64,000 nt of DNA from the NCBI RefSeq assembly GCF_025421775.1, contig NZ_JAOEFX010000002.1, positions 1 to 64,000 on the forward strand, in the 5' to 3' direction. This document shows positions 34,357 to 41,774 of this stretch, in pieces. The notes below the pieces were generated by a model that worked only from the letters and a program-made list of their open reading frames with translations, was not told the origin of the DNA and ran no database searches. Origin of the DNA: Paenarthrobacter aurescens. Its GTDB lineage: Bacteria; Actinomycetota; Actinomycetes; Actinomycetales; Micrococcaceae. Both the position numbers and the translations under genes were made by a program. Every line of letters starts with the position of its first letter. The first letter of the stretch is position 1.

Positions 34357-34962
34357 TTACTTGGTGGTTTCGGTGCGTTGGGTGCCGGTGAAGGAGAAGG
34401 CGAGGGTGGAGGTGGCGCCTTGGAAGTCGTTGTTCGCGGTGGCTGGCAGTGCGGTGGTGACTTTGAGGTTGTCGGTTTTGGTCGAGGTCAGGGAGGTCAG
34501 GTTGTTCAGGACCTTGTTCGCTGCGATGACGGGGCCGTTGGCCAGGACGGTGGTTTTGGTGCCGGCGCAGGTGTAGGGGGCGGCGGTGCCGGTCCAGGCG
34601 ACGGAGCAGTTTTCGATGGTCAGCTGCAGCCCGTGCGTGGTGTCGGTGGTGAGCAGGGAACCTGTGGCGCCGGCGGAGGTGGTGAGGGTGACGTTGTTCA
34701 GGTCCGAGTTGCCGGTGTTGGCCAGGGTGACGAGCTTTTCGACCTTGTCGCCGGGCAGCAGTCCTGCGACCGGGACGTTGAGCGTGTTGTTCGCTCCGGT
34801 GCCCAGGGCGATGGTGACGGTCCCTGCGGTGACGGCCTGGGAGGCGGAGGTGGAGGAGGTGAACGCGCCGTAGGTGCCCATGCCGGCGACGGCGGCTGCT
34901 GTGCCGACCAGTGCGACGGAAGCGAGGATCTTGCCGGAGGTGGACTTCAGGGTGATGGCCAT
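34357..34962 (-). CDS. TasA/CalY-like secreted protein with SipW-dependent signal
   Basis: A 201-residue exported protein. The N terminus (ITLKSTSGKILASVALVGTAAAVAGMGTYGAFTSSTSAS) matches the SipW-dependent signal pattern: a hydrophobic core ending G-x-Y-x-A-F-T-s-s-T, then VTAGTVTIAL. The mature part is threonine- and asparagine-rich and beta-structured, with two cysteines (ENCSVAW, PYTCAG) probably forming a disulfide. TasA and camelysin relatives form biofilm fibres or coat proteins in other bacteria. No SipW peptidase gene is present here. A hairpin in its 5' leader (34999-35020) might affect expression. Confidence 0.7.
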   Translation of the reverse strand: MAITLKSTSGKILASVALVGTAAAVAGMGTYGAFTSSTSASQAVTAGTVTIALGTGANNTLNVPVAGLLPGDKVEKLVTLANTGNSDLNNVTLTTSAGATGSLLTTDTTHGLQLTIENCSVAWTGTAAPYTCAGTKTTVLANGPVIAANKVLNNLTSLTSTKTDNLKVTTALPATANNDFQGATSTLAFSFTGTQRTETTK

Positions 34963-35244
34963 GGGGATCAGGTGTCCTTTCGTGTGGCCACCGTGATCGG
35001 CCGGCCGGTTCTTGCCGGCCTGCGTGGCTGACAAGAACTACTGTGCCGGGCCCGGATCAAGAACCCATCCGGTGTTCAGTCAACAGTTCCTCAGGAAAAA
35101 CTCAAGACTCCCGCACCGGCAAAATCCTGGCATGATTCCGGGCGGTCGTGTCCGTCTGCACCCCGCAGGCGATTCAGAAACTCCCGATAGCCCTGGGCCG
35201 TGCGGCCTCTAAGGCCTCTTTCACTTGCGAAAGGGCGGTGGCTG

Positions 35245-35430
35245 TCATTCCTGAGGGACGTCCTGATCTCTGTTCTTGTCCTTCCAGGAGCGCCACAGGA
35301 CTGAAATCACTGCCAGAGCCATGGCCGCCGCGGTGAACCACAACGAGGTGGAGCCCTGTAGAGCAATCGCTACAGATGCAGTCAGAATCGCTGAGGCTAT
35401 TGCCATATAGACCCATGGTCCCGTGGTCAT
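35245..35430 (-). CDS. Small two-span membrane protein
   Basis: A 61-residue protein with two hydrophobic segments (VYMAIASAILTASVAIAL and LWFTAAAMALAVISVLW) and a charged tail (RSWKDKNRDQDVPQE). AAGGAG lies 7 bases before ATG 35430, which makes it one of the better-supported small genes of this region. No function is recognised. Confidence 0.6.
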   Translation of the reverse strand: MTTGPWVYMAIASAILTASVAIALQGSTSLWFTAAAMALAVISVLWRSWKDKNRDQDVPQE

Positions 35431-35839
35431 CGAATCACTCCTTGGCAGGTTTCCTCACGCTTATGGGGCGCACGCATTTCTTACTGGGGGATAAGTTCAT
35501 GACCGGTAGTTGGCCACTTTTCGCTGCTTTTGTCGTCGCATAATTGGCCGTCGCCGGGCTAGCGGCCCCTGCTACGGCAGCGCCGGCTTGATGCGGCCCG
35601 TCCCGCTCCATGAAGTTTCTTTGATGCCACCCAACAGGCGGTATCTGTTGCCTTCCCGGATGATGGAGGTGCTTGCCCACCGCGTGTCCATGGATGCTAA
35701 TGGCGGAGGTAGGTTTCAGTGATCGCGTCCGCCGAAGAGTTCGTGGCGCTGCGGTGCAGCGAAGACCCCGGGGAGTACTTGGCGTGCCTCTCCGGGACGT
35801 TGTCCGTCGGCTGGTTAGTTCTGATCGTACGATCGAGCC
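35431..35839. other. 409-base stretch without a convincing gene
   Basis: Short open frames occur on both strands (for example 35435-35680 minus), but none has a ribosome site together with a recognisable or protein-like sequence. It may hold decayed coding DNA or regulatory DNA for the neighbours; I see no clear promoter, hairpin or repeat. Confidence 0.5.
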
Positions 35840-36073
35840 TCATGCTCGCATCTCGCTGTCAGCTGTCCTGACCGAGATCGCCCTGTAGGCGTACCCGTCC
35901 TGCTCAACGGCTTCCCAATCCAACTCCACCTTTTCCCCGGCAGTGAGCGACCGATAGCCGGCAACCTCGACGACGCTGAAATGAGCCCAACAGCCCCCGG
36001 CAGTCGGTGCGGAGTCAATGACACCCCACCCGTGTTCGTCGTTCCAGAAACGGACGACCCCTTGAGTTTTCAT
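35840..36073 (-). CDS. Divergent cold-shock-domain protein
   Basis: A 77-residue protein with a five-strand OB/CSD pattern: GVVRFWNDEHGWGVIDS (the RNP1 region, GWGVI in place of KGFGFI) and CWAHFSVV (the RNP2 region, WAHFS in place of VFVHFS), then AGEKVELDWE. Two aromatic nucleic-acid contacts of RNP1 are changed to tryptophan and valine, and the KWFN start becomes RFWN, so binding properties may differ from ordinary CspA proteins. Starts at ATG 36073. Confidence 0.75.
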   Translation of the reverse strand: MKTQGVVRFWNDEHGWGVIDSAPTAGGCWAHFSVVEVAGYRSLTAGEKVELDWEAVEQDGYAYRAISVRTADSEMRA

Positions 36074-36204
36074 CGCACCAGTCTAGGTCCGCTACCGATG
36101 GGAGCGATGGCGACGTGACTCTGCCATGCGCGGGGCCCACTCGGTGAACGAGGAGCCACCGCAGCGTCTCCACGGACGGTGGCAAACGCAGCAACGGGCT
36201 GGCC

Positions 36205-36621
36205 CTAGTTTGCAGCCGAGCCGATCTTGGTTGCGACAGCATCAGCCTTGACGTACATCCGCATCAGAAGCACGACCAGGACTGCAGTGAAGCCAAGGCC
36301 ACTGAAGAAGATCAACGGCACGCTGGCGTCATCCTTGGGCAGGACCGCGAAGAGAACCCACAAGGCTGCCGTGCACACGAGCAAGAAGACGGCTGTCCCT
36401 TTCAGAATCCTCAAGGATGCCTCATGGGAAGCTATCCAGGCTTCTTCGGAGGCCATGGTTGCCTTGGACCTGATGCCGAAAGTCGGATTCGGTCTGGACT
36501 GCCCCGCCTCGATCTGTGAAGCCAACATCTTCAGGAGTCCGGCAACGACCAGGAAAGCGATGCTGAACATGGTCGTGCTGGATGCTGCCCCCAAGAAGCT
36601 GCCCTTTCGTTGTGGCGTCAC
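36205..36621 (-). CDS. SdpI-like membrane protein
   Basis: A 138-residue protein with three predicted transmembrane segments (about 15-33, 72-92, 99-121). The cytoplasmic loop NPTFGIRSKATMASEEAWIASHEAS resembles the SdpI/YhfL family signature (xxxGIRTxxTxxSxxxWxxxH), which in Bacillus belongs to an immunity/signalling protein. The tail is KADAVATKIG. Its role here is unknown; no toxin gene is adjacent. Confidence 0.65.
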   Translation of the reverse strand: MTPQRKGSFLGAASSTTMFSIAFLVVAGLLKMLASQIEAGQSRPNPTFGIRSKATMASEEAWIASHEASLRILKGTAVFLLVCTAALWVLFAVLPKDDASVPLIFFSGLGFTAVLVVLLMRMYVKADAVATKIGSAAN

Positions 36622-36846
36622 TTATCCGATGACCGACGCTAACCAGCCAGTATGGAGTGGCACAAGTCAATGACCTGAGCCGAGACTCCGGCCCGGCCGC
36701 TTGCCAGTGGCCGTTCGTGATACGAATGACAGCTCTTTCTGCAGCACGCCTCACCCGGTGCCATGCCCCACCGAGATCGGTTCGTCATGCTCAAGGACTA
36801 TCCGCTGCGCCGAGCAGAGCCCCAGGTGTCTCCTCGGCCGATTACT

Positions 36847-37158
36847 TCACTCGGTTCTTCTGTTGAAGCCTCGCTGGCTGACCCTCTGTCGTACCGCACT
36901 TATCATCGGACGCACAGCGAGGGCTGCTGAATTCACGGAACGAAGAAACTTACTGGAATCTCCGATGAATCGTCCTCTACCACGCCAGGTTTGCGTCAGT
37001 TCCCACATGGTTCGGACAGCATGCACAGCGAGGACGACGACGAAGAGTGAGATCACCAGGCCAGCAATTGAGGCGGCCACGATCATCACCCCTGTGATGT
37101 GGACCAGGAGTACGGCAGTGATCACAACAGTGTGTGCGTCAAGAAGTTCCATATTCAT
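36847..37158 (-). CDS. Hypothetical membrane protein
   Basis: A 103-residue protein with two hydrophobic segments in its first half (VVITAVLLVHITGVMIVAA and AGLVISLFVVVLAVHAV) and a basic second half rich in arginine (TWRGRGRFIGD; RQRVSQRGFNRRTE). No family recognised and the ribosome site is poor. The opposite strand has a 279-codon open frame, but that one lacks protein-like features. Confidence 0.5.
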   Translation of the reverse strand: MNMELLDAHTVVITAVLLVHITGVMIVAASIAGLVISLFVVVLAVHAVRTMWELTQTWRGRGRFIGDSSKFLRSVNSAALAVRPMISAVRQRVSQRGFNRRTE

Positions 37159-37475
37159 TTCTCGTTATGCGGGAGGGCGGATCGGGTTTGCGCAGAAGGC
37201 GCGGGGAGGCGTACTCGCGCGGTGTCCGGCACGGTCAAAGCTGTTGAATGCCGGCACGACAAACGGACACCGAAGCTCACCTCGTGTCGTTTCCGGGCAC
37301 CACTCTTACCAGGTTGTTCCCCCACAACACCAAGCCTCCCTGATTTCAGTTTCGTCTTATCCTAGCGATGAGCGCGCGGGCGTTCGTTGGCAACGCGTCA
37401 GGGACGAGTCAGAATCGACATGGGGAGGGAGGGTGTCCGGCGCGGCACTGCCCCCACTAAGGAGGAGAAGAGAAG
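37159..37475. other. 317-base stretch without a convincing gene
   Basis: No supported gene on either strand. It contains the presumed leader of the 36847 gene and the promoter region of the DUF1905 gene, whose strong ribosome site AAGGAGGAG lies at 37459-37467. No repeat or hairpin stands out. Confidence 0.5.
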
Positions 37476-37760
37476 ATGGCAGAACCACAACCACTGGACA
37501 TCACCTTCGTTGCCCGGCTCGGCAAAGTCCGATCAGGTGACACTTGGACCTGTGTCCAGCTCCCCGATTCTGCGAAGATCTTTGGAACCCGTGGACTGGT
37601 CAAAGTGGCCGGCACCGTAGACGGACACCCATTCACCGGTGCCTTCATGGCGCTGGGAGACGGTACGCACAAACTCCCGGTGGCTGCTCCTGTCCGCAAA
37701 GCCATTGGGAAGGACGACGGTGACGCCGTCGAAGTTCACCTCACTCAGCGCCTGAACTGA
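37476..37760 (+). CDS. DUF1905 domain protein
   Basis: A 94-residue single-domain protein matching the DUF1905 pattern: [44 protein letters not shown], then [29 protein letters not shown]. These are small beta-barrel proteins of unknown function. ATG 37476 follows a strong AAGGAGGAGAAG. The gene ends 90 bases before the Op1 operator of the HTH/Clp-N/Arr operon. Confidence 0.85.
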   Translation: MAEPQPLDITFVARLGKVRSGDTWTCVQLPDSAKIFGTRGLVKVAGTVDGHPFTGAFMALGDGTHKLPVAAPVRKAIGKDDGDAVEVHLTQRLN

Positions 37761-37850
37761 CAGAGGGCAGTGGTGCAGCGTGCCACGGTTGTTCAGCTCT
37801 TGTGTGCGGCCGTCAAGTGTCGTACTGGGCGAGGCGGTGCCACAAGGGTT

Positions 37851-37895
37851 TGTCAGTCTGCATTGACAGGCGAGGGTTGTCAGTCTAGCCTGACA
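37851..37895 (+). promoter_or_regulatory. Promoter with tandem operators of the HTH/Clp-N/Arr operon
   Basis: Two 18-bp sites of the form TGTCAG-N6-YTGACA lie at 37851-37868 and 37878-37895, centred 27 bp apart. The right arm of the first is a perfect -35 (TTGACA, 37863-37868); 17 bases on, TAGCCT (37886-37891) within the second is a -10. The start would then be at the ATG of the HTH gene (37899), three bases after the second site, so the mRNA should be leaderless. A bound repressor would cover both hexamers. Confidence 0.7.
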
Positions 37896-37898
37896 GTT

Positions 37899-38102
37899 AT
37901 GAACGCTGATGAACTCTCCGAGCAGATTAGTTCGACGAGCCCCGCTATCGGCTTACGCGCGGTGGGAGCTCTTCACCGCCTGGCCGAACAGGTCGAAGCA
38001 GTCCACGTAGGGGCGGCCCGCGAACAGGGTTGGACGTGGGAGCAGATCGGTGACGCCCTGGGCGTTTCACGACAATCGATACACGCTAAATACCGGGAAT
38101 GA
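37899..38102 (+). CDS. Small helix-turn-helix regulator
   Basis: A 67-residue protein with an amphipathic N-terminal helix (GLRAVGALHRLAEQVEAVHVGAAREQ) and a C-terminal HTH (WTWEQIGDALGVSRQSIHAKY), like the sigma-region-4/LuxR-type two-helix motif. It lacks a ligand-binding domain, so activity is probably controlled by a partner, possibly the Clp-N protein encoded next. It is the first gene of the operon, and its product is the natural candidate for binding the TGTCAG-N6-CTGACA operators. No ribosome site precedes ATG 37899, in line with a leaderless message. Confidence 0.8.
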   Translation: MNADELSEQISSTSPAIGLRAVGALHRLAEQVEAVHVGAAREQGWTWEQIGDALGVSRQSIHAKYRE

Positions 38103-38110
38103 GTTGAGCC

Positions 38111-38560
38111 ATGTTTGAACAATTTACCCATGACACCCGACGGATCGTTGGGTACGCCATGGAAGAAGCCCGAAGCCGGGGCGACAAACGAATGGGAACG
38201 GAGCACCTCCTTCTTGGTGCACTCCACGAACCGGGTCCGGCAGCGGTCCTTGGCGTCAGCCTGGAAGACGCCCAAAAGGCAGCTTCGCGACTGGATGCCA
38301 CTGCCCTGAAGAGCATCGGACTCGAAACCAAGGACCTCAAGCGGGCAACCATGCCAACCAAGGGGAGGAAGCCGCCGTTCAGTTCGGGGGCCAAGGAGAC
38401 CATGGCCAGTATGCTCAAGCATGCCGTGGATCAAAAGTCCCGGCAGATCACCGCCGCCAACCTCATCGAGGCGCTCCTGGAGCGTGGCGAACACGACCCC
38501 GTGTCGGCACTTTTTGACGAGCTTCGCATTGACCGTTCTGCCGTGCGGAAGAGGCTGTAG
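38111..38560 (+). CDS. Stand-alone Clp N-domain protein
   Basis: A 149-residue protein made of two Clp repeats only: MFEQFTHDTRRIVGYAMEEARSRG with RMGTEHLLLGAL, and FSSGAKETMASMLKHAVDQKSRQITAANLIEALLERGE. In ClpC/ClpA this domain binds substrates and adaptors; here no ATPase modules follow, so it may act as an adaptor or sensor rather than an unfoldase. It lies 8 bases after the HTH gene and two bases before arr, clearly one operon. Confidence 0.85.
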   Translation: MFEQFTHDTRRIVGYAMEEARSRGDKRMGTEHLLLGALHEPGPAAVLGVSLEDAQKAASRLDATALKSIGLETKDLKRATMPTKGRKPPFSSGAKETMASMLKHAVDQKSRQITAANLIEALLERGEHDPVSALFDELRIDRSAVRKRL

Positions 38561-38562
38561 CT

Positions 38563-38973
38563 GTGAACCAACCGTTGGACAAAGGACCGTTCTTTCACGG
38601 AACAAAGGCCAATCTTCGGGAGGGTGATCTCCTGGGCTCAGGCTTCAGGTCCAACTACCGTCCTGAAGTCGTGATGAACCACATCTATTTCACGGCTCTT
38701 CGAGATGGTGCGGGACTCGCTGCCGAACTTGCCGCCGGCGACGCTGAGCCACGCGTCTACGCCGTCGAGCCGACCGGGCCCTTCGAAAACGATCCGAACG
38801 TAACCGACAAGAAGTTTCCCGGCAATCCCACGCGGTCATATCGCAGCAGCGCACCACTCAAGGTCATTGGCGAAGTCACCGACTGGACACGGCTGGCGCC
38901 CGAGGCGCTGCAGGCGTGGAAGGAACGCTTGGCAACACTCCTGGCCGACGAACGCGGTGAAATCATCAATTAG
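38563..38973 (+). CDS. arr: NAD(+)-rifampin ADP-ribosyltransferase Arr
   Basis: A 136-residue Arr enzyme, full length for the family. GPFFHGTKANLREGDLLG, HIYFTAL and FENDPNVTDKKFPGNPTRSYRS are diagnostic. Catalytic residues H12, Y42 and D77 keep the spacing (30 and 35) of the H-Y-D triad of the mycobacterial enzyme. It inactivates rifamycins by ADP-ribosylation of the C23 hydroxyl. GTG 38563 begins two bases after the Clp-N stop. Placement behind an operator-controlled promoter suggests inducible rifamycin resistance, with a wider stress role possible. Confidence 0.93.
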   Translation: MNQPLDKGPFFHGTKANLREGDLLGSGFRSNYRPEVVMNHIYFTALRDGAGLAAELAAGDAEPRVYAVEPTGPFENDPNVTDKKFPGNPTRSYRSSAPLKVIGEVTDWTRLAPEALQAWKERLATLLADERGEIIN

Positions 38974-38985
38974 GGCGGTTCTGCC

Positions 38986-39639
38986 CTACTTGGCGCTTTC
39001 CTTGCCTCGTCGTACCTTGCGGATAATGAGCCATGCCACGAAAGCGGCCACACCTGCGTACACGGCGTAGTTGAGGAACCGTGAGTACTGGTCTACCAGT
39101 TGGTATTGCTTGCCGAGCAACGCGCCCAGGCCAATAAGCAGGGCGTTCCACACCCCGGTCCCGGCAATCGTGAAGATGCTGAAGGTCATCAGGTTCATGC
39201 GTTCGGCGCCTGCCGGGAGGGAAATGAGGCTGCGAACGCCGGGCAAAAGCCTGCCGAAGAAGATCGCCGACTTGCCGTGACGTTCGAACCATTCGGCGGC
39301 TTTCTCGAAATCCTCACGATCAACCAGGGGAAGTTTCGACAACATGTTGATGGACCGTTCCAACCCCACCTTGTATCCCAGCCAGTACAACACCATTGCT
39401 CCGGCGTAAGCGCCGAGGGTGCTGGTGACAAACACCAGAAGAAGGCTCATGCCTCCCTGCTGGGTCAGGAATCCGGCGAGGGGGAGGATTACCTCACTTG
39501 GGATGGGAGGAAAGACCGTCTCCAAGAGCGTCATCAAGCCCACGCCCCATTCGCCAAGGGCTTCGATGACTTGCGCGGCGACACCGACAATGCCGGTCAA
39601 TTGGTCCGCTGAACCCGTCGCTTCCAAAGAGCCGATCAA
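38986..39639 (-). CDS. DedA family membrane protein
   Basis: A 217-residue protein with the DedA/VTT signature: LLETVFPPIPSEVILPLAGFL near the start, STLGAYAGAMVLYWLGYKVG, and FFGRLLPGVRSLISLPAGAERM with the conserved arginines, followed by C-terminal helices. Members act in membrane lipid (polyprenyl-phosphate or phospholipid) translocation and pH or antimicrobial tolerance. Start is TTG 39639 with AAAGGAAACC upstream. It is convergent with arr, 12 bases apart. Confidence 0.9.
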   Translation of the reverse strand: MIGSLEATGSADQLTGIVGVAAQVIEALGEWGVGLMTLLETVFPPIPSEVILPLAGFLTQQGGMSLLLVFVTSTLGAYAGAMVLYWLGYKVGLERSINMLSKLPLVDREDFEKAAEWFERHGKSAIFFGRLLPGVRSLISLPAGAERMNLMTFSIFTIAGTGVWNALLIGLGALLGKQYQLVDQYSRFLNYAVYAGVAAFVAWLIIRKVRRGKESAK

Positions 39640-39674
39640 GCAGGTTTCCTTCCAAAGGGGTTACGGGTCCAAAG

Positions 39675-39707
39675 GGAAGCCCAGTGATGGGGGACCACTG
39701 GGCTTCC
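39675..39707 (-). terminator. Terminator after the fructan operon regulator gene
   Basis: A perfect 12-bp stem, GGAAGCCCAGTG (39675-39686) with CACTGGGCTTCC (39696-39707), nine-base loop. It lies 43 bases past the LacI stop and before dedA. Confidence 0.75.
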
Positions 39708-39750
39708 ACCTCAACGCTATTCCCACTGACGCCGAAGGGCAACGAATGGA

Positions 39751-40875
39751 TTACTGGGCTGGTGAATGCACGGCAACGGAGGAACGTTCAACCGGCGGGC
39801 AGGCAATCTTCACAGCGGATTCGAGGGGCGCAGCGTCCAAGCCCAGAAGCATGCGGACTCCGGCCGCACCCAGTTCATAGTGGGGCAGCGAGACCGTAGA
39901 CAGTGGAGGACGAAGATGGGCCGCGATTACCTCCTGGTTATCGAAACCCACCACGGCAATGTCGTCTGGAATGGAGAGTCCGTTCTCTCTCAGGCCGTCG
40001 TAGAGGCCCATGGCCATGCGGTCGTTGTAGCAGTACACAGCTGAAACGTTGCGCTTGAGCAGGTCTTCCGTGGCGCCGTAGCCGCCCTCCTGATCCGGGT
40101 AGGCTTCCAGCACCAAATCAGGGTCAAAAGGAATCCCGGCTACTTGGAGTGCGTCCTTGTAACCCTGGAGTCGCCCGTCCTTGGCCGGCGCGGGGGTTGT
40201 GGTGTTGATGAAGGCGATTCGCCGGTGGCCGCCCCGGAGGAGGATATCCGTGGCCGACTGTCCACCCTGGGCTTCGTCCGGGACCACAGCGCGTGCGGCC
40301 CCGGATTTCGGTGAGAAGCAGTTGACCAGGACGAAGTCCGCCTCGCGAAGGGTTGGCGGGATGTCCGTGGGGCGATGGAACCAAGTGGAGTACAGGATGC
40401 CGCGTACTTTGTATTCCAGCATCATGGCGATCGCGTCTTTTTCGAGCTCCTGGTTGCCCTCGGTATTCGCGATGAGCAGGGCGTAACCATGTTTCCAGGC
40501 CTCGTCCTGGGCCCCGTGGATGATCTGGCCGGCGAACGGCGTGGTGGCTACGCCGTCGGCGACCAGCCCGATGAACTTCGAGGTGCCGCTGACCAGCGTC
40601 TTGGCCATTGCGTTTGGTCTGTAACCCAGCTGAGCGATCGCCGCAGTGACGCGTTGGCGGGTTTCGTCGGCAATGCGGGCGTTCTTCTTCTTGTTGATCA
40701 CCAGGGAGACCGTGGCAGTGGACACGCCGGCCAGTTCAGCGACTTCGCGGAGGGTCACCGGATGGGCGTGGCCTCTCCTGACAGGAACAACGGGCGCGGC
40801 CGCGTTGCCTGAATCTCTCTCCTGCGAAATCATCTGTCCTCCATCAGGAGTATATCCGTCTGCCATGGCCGTCAT
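39751..40875 (-). CDS. LacI family regulator of the fructan (GH32) locus
   Basis: A 374-residue LacI/GalR repressor: HTH and hinge VTLREVAELAGVSTATVSLVINKKKNARIADETR, then the sugar-binding domain (GLVADGVATTPFAGQIIHG; AVYCYNDRMAMGLYDGL; IAVVGFDNQEV). The N terminus is about 35 residues longer than usual; ATG 40875 overlaps the permease stop (ATGA), with ATG 40833 a later alternative. As last gene of the ABC/GH32 operon it probably binds the three CTAAA(A/G)CG(C/T)TTGA sites at 45.55-45.65 kb, released by sucrose, fructose or a fructan oligosaccharide (inference). Confidence 0.9.
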   Translation of the reverse strand: MTAMADGYTPDGGQMISQERDSGNAAAPVVPVRRGHAHPVTLREVAELAGVSTATVSLVINKKKNARIADETRQRVTAAIAQLGYRPNAMAKTLVSGTSKFIGLVADGVATTPFAGQIIHGAQDEAWKHGYALLIANTEGNQELEKDAIAMMLEYKVRGILYSTWFHRPTDIPPTLREADFVLVNCFSPKSGAARAVVPDEAQGGQSATDILLRGGHRRIAFINTTTPAPAKDGRLQGYKDALQVAGIPFDPDLVLEAYPDQEGGYGATEDLLKRNVSAVYCYNDRMAMGLYDGLRENGLSIPDDIAVVGFDNQEVIAAHLRPPLSTVSLPHYELGAAGVRMLLGLDAAPLESAVKIACPPVERSSVAVHSPAQ

Positions 40876-41774
40876 CCCTTGTTTGCCCCGCTCTCAAGGC
40901 CCTGGATCATGGCCTTGTTGAGGACCAGGAACACCAGCAGCAGCGGTGTGATGGTCACGCAGACGGCGGCGAAAGTCGCCGTCCAGTCGACCTTGCCCAT
41001 GGCGCCTATGTAGTTCTGCAGGCCCAGCGGAATGGTTTTCAGGTCCTCGGAAAGAACAAAGGTGTTGGCGAAGATGAAGTCGTTCCAAATGAAGATGCTG
41101 TTGACCAGCACAACTGTCACCACCGTGTTGAGCGAGAGCGGCAGGGTGATCAGTCCGAAGATGCGGTAAGGCCCGGCGCCATCCAGGGATGCGGCCTCGT
41201 AGGTTTCACGCGGAATGTACTCAAAGAAGGACGAGAACAGGTAAATGGACATCGGAAGGGCGAAGCCGGCCAGCGGAATGATCATCGACTGGTAGGTGTC
41301 CAGCAGGTTCACGGCGGAGTAATCGATGAACAGGGGGACCAACGCGATTTGGACGGGAACAATGATGCCAATGAGGAACAAGCCCCGGACGAACTTGCTG
41401 AGGCGGAAGCCAAGGACCTGGATGGCGTAGGCGGCCATCATGCCGAACAGGACAATCAAGATGTTGGCGCCCATAGTGACGATGAAACTGTTCAGGATGT
41501 TCCGTCCCAGGTCGCCGGTTTCAAAAGCGCGGGCATAGTTTTCCCACGTCAACGAGCTGGGAAGTCCGAACGGATCACCGGTGGCAAAGTCGTGTTCGGT
41601 CCGCAGGCTGGTCACGAACAGCCAGGCGAGCGGGTACACCTGGACGATCACGATGAGCATGATCAGGACCCTCGAGAGCGTCCGGTACAAGCTGGGCTTC
41701 CGACGCCGGCGCTGGGAGACGGGAGAAGGAACCCGGGCACAGGTTGGCTGGGCCGGGGCTGTCTGGGTGATCAT
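40872..41774 (-). CDS. Sugar ABC transporter permease (MalG-like, CUT1)
   Basis: A 300-residue permease with six hydrophobic segments. The EAA coupling loop reads YEAASLDGAGPYRIFGLITLPL, and the protein opens with a long polar tail before a first helix (VLIMLIVIVQVYPLAWLFVTS). It overlaps the previous permease gene by four bases and lacIs start by four bases (ATGA on both sides). Forms the membrane channel with the next subunit. Confidence 0.92.
   Translation of the reverse strand: MITQTAPAQPTCARVPSPVSQRRRRKPSLYRTLSRVLIMLIVIVQVYPLAWLFVTSLRTEHDFATGDPFGLPSSLTWENYARAFETGDLGRNILNSFIVTMGANILIVLFGMMAAYAIQVLGFRLSKFVRGLFLIGIIVPVQIALVPLFIDYSAVNLLDTYQSMIIPLAGFALPMSIYLFSSFFEYIPRETYEAASLDGAGPYRIFGLITLPLSLNTVVTVVLVNSIFIWNDFIFANTFVLSEDLKTIPLGLQNYIGAMGKVDWTATFAAVCVTITPLLLVFLVLNKAMIQGLESGANKG

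Noticed and set aside
35435..35680. 81-codon minus-strand frame in the gap
   Set aside because: No ribosome site or family; the tail looks faintly protein-like but is not enough for a call.
36701..37540. 279-codon plus-strand frame over the 36847 gene
   Set aside because: Low-complexity serine/arginine/threonine-rich translation, no ribosome site, and it runs into the DUF1905 gene in another frame.
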